A stretch of 44,396 nucleotides of DNA from an uncultured Verrucomicrobia subdivision 3 bacterium (GTDB lineage Bacteria; Verrucomicrobiota; Verrucomicrobiia; Limisphaerales; UBA11358). Positions 25,716-33,495 of this stretch are shown here, piece after piece. Position 1 is the first letter of the stretch, and each line of letters begins with the position of its first letter. The notes under the pieces are model-generated. The model did not search any database and was not told where the DNA came from. It saw only the letters and a list, made by a program, of their open reading frames with translations. The position numbers and the translations under genes were made by a program. Location: contig CAISEZ010000035.1 of NCBI GenBank assembly GCA_903884535.1, positions 1 to 44,396 on the forward strand. The letters run 5' to 3'.

Positions 25716-25949
25716 TCACGAACAGCACGAACTGTCGGACTTTTTCTCGCCGCCGCCGCAAGTCTCGCCCGCGCCAATCTTTTTCAATACGATTTGAAGC
25801 GGGCAGAAGTTCGTGAATGACGATTGCAGCAGGTTGAAGCCGACAAACGCGGTGAACCAGAGCCAGTTCGGGTTGTGATAGTGCGCGAGCAGCAGGCTGG
25901 CGAGGATGAACGTGCCGGCAAACCGGCGGACGAGGAGGTGTATTTGCAT
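25716..25949 (-). CDS. DUF2892/YgaP-like two-helix membrane protein
   Basis: A 77-residue inner-membrane protein: RRFAGTFILASLLLAHYHNPNWLWFTAFVGFNLLQSSFTNFCPLQIVLKKIG. The pattern RxxxGxxxL...Y...W...F.G.NLLQSxFTxFCP matches the DUF2892 domain, which in E. coli YgaP is fused to a rhodanese. Here it stands alone, with a short cysteine-rich tail (GAGETCGGGEKKSDSSCCS: three Cys) that could bind metal or carry persulfides. First gene of the operon with the RND adaptor and permease, divergent from ArsR 1, with an AT-rich palindrome between. In other genomes DUF2892 proteins are often regulated by ArsR-type thiol sensors; its exact role is not known. Confidence 0.8.
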   Translation of the reverse strand: MQIHLLVRRFAGTFILASLLLAHYHNPNWLWFTAFVGFNLLQSSFTNFCPLQIVLKKIGAGETCGGGEKKSDSSCCS

Positions 25950-25999
25950 GGCGTCAGGATATTTTTTATTTGAACCGGCGGTCCGGTCGTGGTATCAAT

Positions 26000-26019
26000 A
26001 TATAACCATATAGTTATAT
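26000..26019. promoter_or_regulatory. Putative ArsR operator 1
   Basis: ATATAAC - 6 bp - GTTATAT, a perfect AT-rich palindrome overlapping the ATG of the ArsR gene (26018), in the 68-bp divergent region with the DUF2892-RND operon. Position and shape fit ArsR-family repressor sites controlling both directions. Confidence 0.65.
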
Positions 26020-26323
26020 GTCAAACAAAAAAACTGCGCCGCTGTCGGCGGACGAGCTGGCCCGGGTCGCCGGGCGGTTCAAGATGCTCGGCGAGCCGAT
26101 GCGGCTGAAGATTTTGCAGGCGGTCTGCCGGGAACCGCGCACCGTCAACGACATCGTGGCCGCGACCGGCGCGACGCAGGCGAACGTGTCCAAGCACCTC
26201 GCGCTACTGGCCGCCGCCGGGATTTTGGAGCGGGAAAAAGACGGCCAGTGTGTTTATTACGGCGTCAAAGACCGGCTCGCCATCAAGATGTGCGAACTGG
26301 TGCGGGCGCAACTTGCGGATTGA
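26018..26323 (+). CDS. ArsR/SmtB-family transcriptional regulator 1
   Basis: A 101-residue winged-helix repressor: ADELARVAGRFKMLGEPMRLKILQAV (dimer and first helices), TVNDIVAATGATQANVSKHLALLAAAGILERE (recognition helix) and GQCVYYGVKD (wing). Three cysteines: Cys37, Cys78 and Cys92. The CVC metal box of classic ArsR/SmtB proteins is absent. Cys37 and Cys92 lie in the regions used by thiol/persulfide-sensing members (BigR, SqrR, YgaV), though not in strictly the same positions. It is divergent from the DUF2892-adaptor-permease operon and probably represses it. Convergent with the cytochrome gene, 62 bp apart. Paralogous to the regulator at 28962. Confidence 0.92.
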   Translation: MSNKKTAPLSADELARVAGRFKMLGEPMRLKILQAVCREPRTVNDIVAATGATQANVSKHLALLAAAGILEREKDGQCVYYGVKDRLAIKMCELVRAQLAD

Positions 26324-26362
26324 ATCCGCCCGTTGCGCCCGCAGTTGATCCAGCCCGCGGCG

Positions 26363-26379
26363 CGCGTTGAAATCCAACG
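26363..26379. terminator. Small hairpin between convergent genes
   Basis: GCGTTG - 5 nt - CAACGC, a perfect 6-bp stem in the gap between the ArsR 1 stop (26323) and the cytochrome stop (26386). No strong U-run follows on either side; a weak bidirectional terminator is possible. Confidence 0.3.
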
Positions 26380-26385
26380 CATAAT

Positions 26386-28797
26386 TTACCACGGCTGGCG
26401 GACACGGAAAAAGCGGTTGCCGCCGGTCACGGGCAGATTCACGCTTGAATTATCCGGCCCAACTACCGGGAGATTCGTCACGACGGTCCAGATCGCATTG
26501 GCCAACGAGTCTGATTGTTCAACCGCCACATCCGGCATGGACGAAGGCCATGACAGGCTCAATGACGTATGACTGGCTGGAACCATCGCCAGGGCCGCCG
26601 GTGCGTTGATAACGAGATTGCCGGTATTGGTGGCTGCTGCTGTTCCCGCCGTGGCCACCACCTGCCACGAGTAAATTCCCGGCGCGCCAAAGACGTGCTG
26701 CGCGAACTGGTTGGTGCTGGCGGCTGAACCATCGCCGAAGTTCCAGGTGAAATTGACCGGCGCGATGGTGTTGACCGGCGTGGCGACAACGTCAAACGCC
26801 ACCGGCCAGCCCGCCGGAGCGTTGGTCGTAACATGCGCAGCGATGGTCAATGAAATCGGCCCTTGTGCAACTGTGACTGTTCCCGTGGCGAGCATGGAAT
26901 TTTTGGAGCCGTCCCATGCGGCGTAAGTGAACGTGGCGTTGCCCACAAACCCAGCGTCCGGGAAATACGTCAGCACGTTGCTGCTCACGCCAACCGAGCC
27001 ATTGGCGGGCTGGGAAATAATTCGCAACGAGGCGGTGACCGGCGTGATCGTAACCGGCAAATTCAACGGCGTGTTGTTGGGCGTGCTGCCGGAAACATTG
27101 TTCACGGTGGGCACCGCGTTGGTGTTGCTGGTATCACTGCCCGGCCCTTTGTGACAGGTGTAGCAGCCGATGATGGTGCCGCGGAAAAATGTCTTGGTGC
27201 CGAAGGCGCTCAAGGTGCGGTCCGCCTGCATTCGCGAAAGCACCGTGCCGCGATAATCCGTCCCGTGACACGCCTGACACTGCGAGGCGCCGGAGTTTTC
27301 GACAAAATTCGGATGAGCGGAAACCCACGACGATCCCACTGGATGCATCCCGTGCGGTCCGCCGACGTAGTTGGTCGGCGTGGTGGTATGGCAGGCGGTG
27401 CATTCCACCATCATGCCTGCGTGGCCCTGAAGCTTGATGTTCCGCACGTTGTCATTGGCGTGCGTGCTCGGAAATTCCGCATGCGTTGAACCGTGGCAGG
27501 CGGAGCATTGCAGGCCGCCATGCCCCTTTGAAAAACGATAAAGCGAGATGCCATTTGCTGGAATATTTGGCTGCGTCGAGAAAGTCTGGTTCACCGGCAC
27601 GCGCACGGTGCCGTTGGTGTCGGTGAAGATGGAGGCGTAACGAATCTGGCCATTGTTGCTGGTCGCCGTGCCCGTATGGCAGCTCGCGCAATTCGGTTCC
27701 ATGAACCAGCCAACGCGACTGGAGGAGCCGACCGTGCTCATGTTGCCGTGGCAGCTCTGGCATTGCATGGACATCGAGCCATCGGTGGCAATCGCGCCGC
27801 CCATCGCGCCGCGCAGACATTTCGTGGCGGAGCCAGGATGGCAGCGGTAGCACGCTGAACGGTTATCGGAGCTGTCGAGCGTGAGGCTGGAAATAGGATC
27901 CATGACATGCGCGTGGAAAGCGTGAATCGAAGTCGTCAACTGCGGAACCGTGGGGAAGCTCGGCTTGCCCAGGGCTTCCGAGGCGTGACATGCCGCGCAG
28001 AGGACCGGTTGGTTGTCGGCGACCACGCCGCGATAAAGCCCCTGCGGATTAAAACCGTTGGTCGCCAAGGCCGCCTGATAAACCGTCCCGTGCTGGGCAA
28101 ACTGATGTTCATCGTGCAGCCGCAGAATGTTCAGCCGAAAATCGCGCTCCTGAATGCCGCTCCACACCCAGCCCGCAGCGGGTTTTGCGGCCGCCTGCGT
28201 GCCGGAAGCATGACACGCGCGACAGTCCATTTCATCGGAGACGGGCAGCACGATGTCATTCGTGGCGATGGGCGTCGTGCCGTTTTTGGCGATGAGCCGC
28301 ATCATGGGATACGCATTTTTAAGATGCGCGTCGTCGTAGGGCGTAATCGGAATACCTTCCGCGCGCCACCAGTTGACCGGCGTGGCGACGCCGGCGGCGG
28401 GATGATTCGTCGACTCAAACAACATTCCCTGCGGCGTGTTGCTGACGCCCGGCATGTTCCAGCCCGCCAGTCCGCCTTCCGGCGCGAGCCCCGCACCGTA
28501 GATGGCCTGCGCGTAAGTGTAGTAATTTCCCTTGCCCATCGCGGTGGTATTGATTGATCCACTGGGATCGGCGACCGCCTGATAAGTGACCGTGTAGCCG
28601 CTGCCGTTCGTGACGAGCTTGCCGCCGACGATGAGATGCGCTTCGATGGTGTTGTAAGGCGGCAGGATGCTGAACACCGAGTAATCACTGTCCATGCAGT
28701 GCATCCCCAGGTTGTTCCAGCCGAGAATCTGGTTGTTCGCCGCCCAAAGCGGCAACGCCAGCGCCAACACCACCGCTAAAAAAAGTCTGGTTTTCAT
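26386..28797 (-). CDS. Exported nonaheme cytochrome c with PKD domain
   Basis: An 803-residue exported protein (signal MKTRLFLAVVLALALPLWA). The N-terminal domain begins NNQILGWNNLGMHCMDSDYSVFSILPPYNTIEAHL, a motif known from multiheme proteins of environmental bacteria. Nine CxxCH heme sites follow in order: CRACH, CAACH, CYRCH, CQSCH, CASCH, CSACH, CTACH, CQACH and CYTCH (about residues 190-550). Next come a cadherin/Ig-like repeat (about 575-650), a PKD domain with NFTWNFGDGSAAS...HVFGAPGIYSWQV, and a C-terminal W...FFRV domain. It probably carries electrons in the periplasm or at the cell surface; donor and acceptor are unknown. Divergent from ArsR 2, with a palindrome between them. TlpA-like and CusF-SCO1 genes elsewhere in the window could help heme or copper-protein assembly. 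Confidence 0.92.
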   Translation of the reverse strand: MKTRLFLAVVLALALPLWAANNQILGWNNLGMHCMDSDYSVFSILPPYNTIEAHLIVGGKLVTNGSGYTVTYQAVADPSGSINTTAMGKGNYYTYAQAIYGAGLAPEGGLAGWNMPGVSNTPQGMLFESTNHPAAGVATPVNWWRAEGIPITPYDDAHLKNAYPMMRLIAKNGTTPIATNDIVLPVSDEMDCRACHASGTQAAAKPAAGWVWSGIQERDFRLNILRLHDEHQFAQHGTVYQAALATNGFNPQGLYRGVVADNQPVLCAACHASEALGKPSFPTVPQLTTSIHAFHAHVMDPISSLTLDSSDNRSACYRCHPGSATKCLRGAMGGAIATDGSMSMQCQSCHGNMSTVGSSSRVGWFMEPNCASCHTGTATSNNGQIRYASIFTDTNGTVRVPVNQTFSTQPNIPANGISLYRFSKGHGGLQCSACHGSTHAEFPSTHANDNVRNIKLQGHAGMMVECTACHTTTPTNYVGGPHGMHPVGSSWVSAHPNFVENSGASQCQACHGTDYRGTVLSRMQADRTLSAFGTKTFFRGTIIGCYTCHKGPGSDTSNTNAVPTVNNVSGSTPNNTPLNLPVTITPVTASLRIISQPANGSVGVSSNVLTYFPDAGFVGNATFTYAAWDGSKNSMLATGTVTVAQGPISLTIAAHVTTNAPAGWPVAFDVVATPVNTIAPVNFTWNFGDGSAASTNQFAQHVFGAPGIYSWQVVATAGTAAATNTGNLVINAPAALAMVPASHTSLSLSWPSSMPDVAVEQSDSLANAIWTVVTNLPVVGPDNSSVNLPVTGGNRFFRVRQPW

Positions 28798-28868
28798 AGG
28801 TAAATCATTTTGTTTTCAAGTTCGGCTAGGCAGCCTAGCAGGGGAAGATTAAGGCTGAATTAATACAC

Positions 28869-28886
28869 TATGAATATGTATTCATA
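28869..28886. promoter_or_regulatory. Putative ArsR operator 2
   Basis: TATGAATA-TG-TATTCATA, an 18-bp perfect palindrome in the 164-bp divergent region between the cytochrome gene and ArsR 2. It is strikingly AT-rich for this genome. Confidence 0.6.
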
Positions 28887-28961
28887 TATCGGCTCTGTCA
28901 AAAACAACTTGCTAAGCGGATCAAAACCCTATTGCTTGTGCCCGCCAGTTTTAACCGAGCC

Positions 28962-29306
28962 ATGCCAAAGCAAAAAAGCAAGATTTTGTCCGCCGACCAA
29001 CTCGCGGCCGTGTCCCGGCTGTTTGCCGTGCTGTCCGAAGCCAGCCGGCTGGCCCTGTTGCAGGCGCTGCACGCCGGGCCGCTGACAGTCAATGAACTGG
29101 TGGCAGCCAGCGGGCTGAAGCAGGCCAATGTCTCCAAACAACTGGCGATTCTTCACGATCATCATTTGGTGAAGCGGGAACGCGACGGCACTTCCATCCG
29201 CTACGAAATCGCCGATCCGATGGTTTTTTCGCTGTGCAACCTGGTCTGCGGCAAGATGGCGAAGGATGCCAAATGCGCCGTCGCCGTGTTTCATCCAGAG
29301 ATTTGA
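28962..29306 (+). CDS. ArsR/SmtB-family transcriptional regulator 2
   Basis: A 114-residue winged-helix repressor, clearly paralogous to the one at 26018: SADQLAAVSRLFAVLSEASRLALLQAL, TVNELVAASGLKQANVSKQLAILHDHHLVKRERDG. Its cysteines are all in the C-terminal helix and tail (Cys92, Cys96, Cys105). Cys92 aligns with Cys92 of regulator 1, while Cys37 has no counterpart. The CVC box is again absent. ATG at 28962 is preferred to a TTG ten codons upstream. It is divergent from the nonaheme cytochrome gene and convergent with the histidine kinase gene, 36 bp apart. It probably represses the cytochrome. Inducer unknown: a metal or a reactive sulfur/thiol species is plausible. Confidence 0.92.
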   Translation: MPKQKSKILSADQLAAVSRLFAVLSEASRLALLQALHAGPLTVNELVAASGLKQANVSKQLAILHDHHLVKRERDGTSIRYEIADPMVFSLCNLVCGKMAKDAKCAVAVFHPEI

Positions 29307-29311
29307 CGGTG

Positions 29312-29402
29312 CCGGCCGCGGGCTGGGAAATGCGCCGCCGCTTCAGCCGTTTTGATTGGCGAGCGGCAGGGAGAAGGTCACGACCAGACCGCTGCGATCC
29401 GT
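29312..29402 (-). repeat. 91-bp direct repeat, copy B (native histidine kinase 3' end)
   Basis: Pairs with 20306-20396, with 90 of 91 identical bases and the same orientation. This copy is in its native place: it holds the last 19 codons and stop of the kinase gene and the 31 bp beyond. Confidence 0.93.
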
Positions 29403-30713
29403 CCGATTGCGGGCCGCGATGTGGCCATTGTGGAGGGTCACGATGCTTTTGCAAATGGCCAGCCCGAGGCCCGCCCCGGAACCGGGTTCGGAGCGCGGCG
29501 CGATTTGCACGAAGCGCTCGAAGATGTCGTTGAGGCGGTCTGGGGGCACACCAGTTCCTTCATCCCAAACTTCCACGTTCCATTTTCCGCCAGCGCTGCG
29601 TGAGTTAAATGTGATGATTCCATTTGGCGGGCTGAACCGCATGGCATTGGACAGGAGGTTGAACAACACCTGACGCAACCACCCCTGATCAAAGGTTGCC
29701 GTGCCGACGTCGTTTTGGGTCAGCACCATTTTCAAGCCCCGACTCTCGGCCAGCAACAAAGCATCCTCGGCGAACTGCCCGACGAACTCATGGACGGCGA
29801 CCGGCTGAAGCTTGAGCGGCAGCGCGGTGGCATCCGCCTTGGCGAGCATCAGCAGGCGCTCGAGCGTGTCGGTCAGATGCAGCGTTTCTTGCAATTGTTC
29901 TTCGACCGAGTGGTGGTATTTCGCCGGCAGCTCCGGGTCGTTCAGCAGCCGCTCGGTGTGCAGGCGGATGATAGACAAGGGCGTCATCAGTTCATGAGAA
30001 ACGTCGGCGGTGAAACGCTTCGCGTGGTTGAAGGATTTTTCGAGCCGGTCAATCATGTCATTCAACAACCGGGCGAGATCGGCCATTTCTCCGCCACGGG
30101 GAGAAACGACGATGCGTTCACCTAGGTTGCTGGCGCTGATACGCTGGGCAGCCGACTGCATCAGGCGGACCGGGCGCAGCGTGGAATCGCGCAACGCCGT
30201 GCCGAACCAAATGCTCAAAATCGCGATAAGCGGCACGCCGATCAAAAAAACCCGGACGAAACTGTCGTTGATGCTTTGAAAATTCTGCAATGACATTGCA
30301 ATCTGCAAATGAATCGTTGGCGTATGGTATTCCGCCACGCGCAGCAGACCGAGCGGCGGCAGCGTGAGCGTGCGTTTGTCCAAGCCGCCAGTCAGGTCGG
30401 TCAAGGACTGCTCCCCCAAATTGGGCGAGTGGTAAATGACTTTGCCGGCCGGCTCATGCACCTGGAAATAAAACTGCGCCTCGTCATATTCGGTGTGTTC
30501 CTTCAAGGCCGCCGCTATCTTTTCGGCCTCAATCGGCGGCGGGATTTGCGCAATGCGGGAAAGAATTTCTTTGCTCTCCGCATCGAGCAAAAAATCATTG
30601 CCGGTGAGCATTTGCCCGCGAATGAACCAAAAGCCGAACCCGACCGCCAGCGTGACTGTCAGCGTCACGACGGCGGCGTAGAAGACAACATGCGAGGTGC
30701 GCAGCGGAATCAT
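29343..30713 (-). CDS. Membrane sensor histidine kinase (CusS-like)
   Basis: A 456-residue sensor kinase. Two membrane helices (about 8-31 and 153-172) flank a periplasmic sensor of about 120 residues. A HAMP domain (about 173-225: STLRPVRLMQSAAQRISASNLGERIVVSPRGGEMADLARLLNDMIDRLE) leads to phospho-His240 in FTADVSHELMTPLSIIR. The ATPase domain has N-box LFNLLSNAMRFSP, G1 WDEGTGVP and G2 GSGAGLGLAI. The periplasmic loop plus HAMP layout resembles the heavy-metal sensor kinases CusS/CzcS, but no metal-binding pattern stands out. Start overlaps the regulator stop by 4 bp, so the pair is co-translated. Its final 60 bp are duplicated at 20.3 kb. Confidence 0.92.
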   Translation of the reverse strand: MIPLRTSHVVFYAAVVTLTVTLAVGFGFWFIRGQMLTGNDFLLDAESKEILSRIAQIPPPIEAEKIAAALKEHTEYDEAQFYFQVHEPAGKVIYHSPNLGEQSLTDLTGGLDKRTLTLPPLGLLRVAEYHTPTIHLQIAMSLQNFQSINDSFVRVFLIGVPLIAILSIWFGTALRDSTLRPVRLMQSAAQRISASNLGERIVVSPRGGEMADLARLLNDMIDRLEKSFNHAKRFTADVSHELMTPLSIIRLHTERLLNDPELPAKYHHSVEEQLQETLHLTDTLERLLMLAKADATALPLKLQPVAVHEFVGQFAEDALLLAESRGLKMVLTQNDVGTATFDQGWLRQVLFNLLSNAMRFSPPNGIITFNSRSAGGKWNVEVWDEGTGVPPDRLNDIFERFVQIAPRSEPGSGAGLGLAICKSIVTLHNGHIAARNRTDRSGLVVTFSLPLANQNG

Positions 30714-31378
30714 GCGAGTTTGTAGCCCACGCCGCGCACACTCTGAAACAGCGGCTCGGTTTCGCCGTTGCGGCGCAGCTTGGAGCGCAGCTTGGCGACA
30801 TAGACGTCCACGAGGTTGGTTTCCATGTCGAAGTGGCAGTCCCAGATTTTCTCGGCGATCTGGGTGCGGGTCAGCACGCGGGCGGGATTTTGCAGAAAAA
30901 ATTCCAGGAGCGCAAATTCGCGCTGCGTCAGCTCCACCCGCTTGCCGGCGAGGGAGACTTCGTGCGCCAGCAAATCCAGCCGGAGGTCGCGCCGCTCGAG
31001 CACGGTTTTTTTCTGGCCGGAATGGCGGCGGACCAGCGAACGCAGCCGTGCCAGCAATTCGCCGAAGCTGAACGGCTTGGTCAAGTAATCATCCGCGCCG
31101 AGATTCAGGCCGGCGATCTTATCGTCCACTTCGTGCCGGGCGCTCAAGATGAGCACCGGGGCGGCGAGTTTTTTGTCACGCCATTCGGTCAGCAATTGCA
31201 GGCCGTTGCCGTCGGGCAGGCCGATGTCGAGGACGACGACGTCAAACTGGCCGTCCGCCACCGCCGCGCGCGCCTCCTGGCAACTGCGCGCCCAGGTGGT
31301 GCCGCACGAGACCTCTTCCAGTCCTTTCTTCACGAACTGGCCGATCTTCCGGTCATCTTCCACCAGTAAAATTTTCAT
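30710..31378 (-). CDS. OmpR/PhoB-family response regulator
   Basis: A 222-residue regulator. Receiver: VEDDRK (acidic pair), phospho-acceptor Asp51 in VVLDIGLPDGNG, Ser79-region LILSARHEVDD and Lys101-region DDYLTKPFSF. The C-terminal winged helix has ELTQREFALLEFFLQNPARVLTRTQIAEKIWD, METNLVDVYVAKLRSKL and VRGVGYKL. The CusR/CopR type is the closest general class. It forms a two-gene operon with the kinase downstream. It is divergent from the large exported protein at 31666; paired direct repeats in the gap (31570-31606) are candidate binding sites. Confidence 0.93.
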   Translation of the reverse strand: MKILLVEDDRKIGQFVKKGLEEVSCGTTWARSCQEARAAVADGQFDVVVLDIGLPDGNGLQLLTEWRDKKLAAPVLILSARHEVDDKIAGLNLGADDYLTKPFSFGELLARLRSLVRRHSGQKKTVLERRDLRLDLLAHEVSLAGKRVELTQREFALLEFFLQNPARVLTRTQIAEKIWDCHFDMETNLVDVYVAKLRSKLRRNGETEPLFQSVRGVGYKLA

Positions 31379-31665
31379 GGTTGAACGCCTTGAAGCTGCG
31401 CCGCCCGCGCGGCCAAGTCAAACCATCAAATGCCGGCAAATCGCGTGGCCGGGAGGCTGGCACCCTTGCGCCGCGGTTTTCCGGCGCCTTCAAAACGGCC
31501 GGCCCGCGTGTTATCAGCCCAATCCTCCGTGTGTCGCCGGTTGGGACCGGTTCCGTCCCCGCCGGATGATTAACAAAAATTCATCCGCAATTAACCTAGG
31601 CTTCATGGTGCGGTGCTAGGCTGATGGCAGAAAATTCAAAACCCGAAAAATTAAAAAGAAAAACT
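31379..31665. other. Divergent intergenic region
   Basis: About 290 bp between the regulator start and the exported protein start. The left part is GC-rich and shows only a small CCGGT-4-ACCGG hairpin (31537-31550). The right part is AT-richer and holds the paired direct repeats and, just before the ATG, a purine-rich tract 31630-31664 (GAAAATT-CAAAACC-CGAAAAA-...) that resembles the proA heptamers. A promoter for the exported protein is expected here, but no clean -35/-10 pair is seen. Confidence 0.4.
31570..31606 (+). promoter_or_regulatory. Paired direct repeats, possible response regulator box
   Basis: TTAAC-5-TTCAT (31570-31584) is followed by TTAAC-6-TTCAT (31591-31606); the starts are 21-22 bp apart, two helical turns, on one DNA face. 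This is the layout used by OmpR-type regulators. It lies between the regulator gene and the divergent exported protein gene. Confidence 0.35.
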
Positions 31666-33459
31666 ATGGAAATTCCGTTTCGCAAAAAAAAGTCAGGCGA
31701 CCTCTGGCAGGCCTCCTTTTCACCGCTGGCACAACTTTGTTTGTTTGGGCTGTGCCTGCTGGCCGTGAGCGGTTTCACTGCCCGTGCCAGCCAGGCTTAC
31801 GGCACGGTCAACAACTTTGACACCGTGAATGACAACGGCGTGCCGGCGCACGGCTTCGAGATCGAGTTAGATGACTGCCACAGCGCGGAGCTCAGTTACA
31901 CTTTTGATTACAATCACTACGGCACACCAAAAATAACGGAGACCACCGCCTTTATTTCGGGAGCCTGGCATACCAATGTGCTTGTGGATTATCAGGCCGT
32001 CTGGACGAACACCGGCTGGTCGGCTTACACCGCGGTTCCTGCCGGGCCGATTCCGCCGACGATGGGTCATCAATTCACCAATCCCGGCACTAATTTCGGC
32101 GGCGAACATTTCGGCGTCGGCTACCGCACCAACCCCAGCAAGGTTTTGTATTTTTGGATGATTGACAATGGCGGCCACACGCTGACTCGCGGCGGGCAGG
32201 TGAACGTCACCACGCCGGTTTTTAACTACACTCAGCCGGGTGTTGGAGTGCCAGCCGTCGCTGCGGCTGTCATCCCGGCCCCCGTTCCCGTCGCGCCGCC
32301 CGCGTATGAGTTCAGCGATGCCAGTTGGGTCAAAGTGATCACCACCACTTCGCACACCAATACCGAAGTGAAGATTGGAGACTTGATGAGTATCGATCCG
32401 GCCAATCCGAACGGCAAAGACTGGCGCAACGGCCAGACCAATGTGGAAGTCGAAACCGAGTGGCAGCTGCTGCAAATTGATTATATGTCCAGCGACTACA
32501 ATCCGACCAACGGCATCGGCGGACCGAACGGAAAACTGGCGGGACCAAATCATAATCTGGGCAACAGCGACGACGTGGTCACCTATCGCTACGAATATTA
32601 CGCCTATGTCGGACCGTATGACGTTACCGAACCGCCGACGCACGAAGCGCTCTGCCAGATGCCCGGAACGGACGGTATTCACGGCACGGGCACCTATTCC
32701 AACACCGTTGTCGTCGGCAAATTTCTGGGCGCGCAAATGTCTGCCCTGGCCGGCTCGCCGCCGCTGGGTTTGATTGATCATCTGCCCGACGGCCAAGTCG
32801 GCGTGCCGTATCCCACCCGCAGCCTCGTCATTGCGCAGAACACGAATTTCGTTGCGACCACCAACGGAATCCTGCCCAGTGGCATGGCCTTTGATGCCGT
32901 GAATGGCCGCGTTTATGGCACGCCCGGCGTCGCCGGAAATTACCTGCTCACCGTGACCGTCACGGCCAGCAACAATGCCGTGCTGGTTAAAAAATATCCG
33001 TTCATGGTCAGCGCCGGCGCATTCATGCCGCCGCACAGCGCGGTGGATACCTTGGCTTCGCCGCTCATCGGCGGCACAACCGCTGGCGACAGTGTTTATA
33101 CCAATGGCACCAAGGTGACCGTCACCGCCGCGCCGAACGCCGGGTATGGTTTTGCAAACTGGACGGCCAATGGCGCGGTCGTGAGCACTTCGCCCAGTTA
33201 CTCTTTCACGACGATTATGAATCAATCGCTGGTGGCCAATTTTGTTCCGCAGTTGGCGCTCGCTGCACCGCAGCCGCACGCGCTGGTCGTCACCTGGCTG
33301 ACGAATTTCACCGGCTATTCCTTGCAGCGGAACACGGATTTGCGCACGACCAACTGGTTAACCCTGACGAACAGTCTCAATATCATGGGCGCAAATTATC
33401 AAGCGACCATTCCCACGACGAACAATGGCCCCAACTTCTTTCGGCTCATGCACCCATGA
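31666..33459 (+). CDS. Large exported protein with Ig-like and InlB-type repeat domains
   Basis: A 597-residue exported protein. A long signal region (MEIPFRKKKSGDLWQASFSPLAQLCLFGLCLLAVSGFTARASQA) is followed by a beta-rich domain I do not recognise (AYGTVNNFDTVNDNGVPAHGFEIELDDCHSAELSYTFD, continuing to about 370). Next is a putative Ig (He_PIG) domain (PDGQVGVPYPTRSLVIAQNTNFVATTNGILPSGMAFDAVNGRVYGTPGVAGNYLLTVTVTAS), an InlB/Big-type repeat (NGTKVTVTAAPNAGYGFANWTANGAVVS...NQSLVANF), and a C-terminal W...FFRL domain. The frame opens 14 codons earlier (31624), but ATG at 31666 is preferred because it gives a normal basic n-region. Probably surface-exposed. Divergent from the two-component genes, which may control it. 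Confidence 0.82.
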   Translation: MEIPFRKKKSGDLWQASFSPLAQLCLFGLCLLAVSGFTARASQAYGTVNNFDTVNDNGVPAHGFEIELDDCHSAELSYTFDYNHYGTPKITETTAFISGAWHTNVLVDYQAVWTNTGWSAYTAVPAGPIPPTMGHQFTNPGTNFGGEHFGVGYRTNPSKVLYFWMIDNGGHTLTRGGQVNVTTPVFNYTQPGVGVPAVAAAVIPAPVPVAPPAYEFSDASWVKVITTTSHTNTEVKIGDLMSIDPANPNGKDWRNGQTNVEVETEWQLLQIDYMSSDYNPTNGIGGPNGKLAGPNHNLGNSDDVVTYRYEYYAYVGPYDVTEPPTHEALCQMPGTDGIHGTGTYSNTVVVGKFLGAQMSALAGSPPLGLIDHLPDGQVGVPYPTRSLVIAQNTNFVATTNGILPSGMAFDAVNGRVYGTPGVAGNYLLTVTVTASNNAVLVKKYPFMVSAGAFMPPHSAVDTLASPLIGGTTAGDSVYTNGTKVTVTAAPNAGYGFANWTANGAVVSTSPSYSFTTIMNQSLVANFVPQLALAAPQPHALVVTWLTNFTGYSLQRNTDLRTTNWLTLTNSLNIMGANYQATIPTTNNGPNFFRLMHP

Positions 33460-33495
33460 CCCGCGCCGCAGCGCCGGCGTTGGAAACGGTGCAAA

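Noticed and set aside
28870-29085. Small open frame upstream of ArsR 2
   Set aside because: It starts inside the palindrome and overlaps ArsR 2 in another frame; no supporting features.
31537-31550. CCGGT-4-ACCGG hairpin in the divergent region
   Set aside because: Five base pairs in GC-rich DNA is expected by chance; no U-run.
31630-31664. Purine-rich GAAAATT-CAAAACC-CGAAAAA-TTAAAAA run before the exported protein ATG
   Set aside because: It shares a 13-mer with the proA tract but the other units are too degenerate; it may simply be an A-rich leader, so it is not listed as a repeat feature.
31867-33279. 470-codon open frame opposite the exported protein
   Set aside because: Antisense shadow; the plus strand has a signal peptide and recognisable Ig and InlB-type domains.
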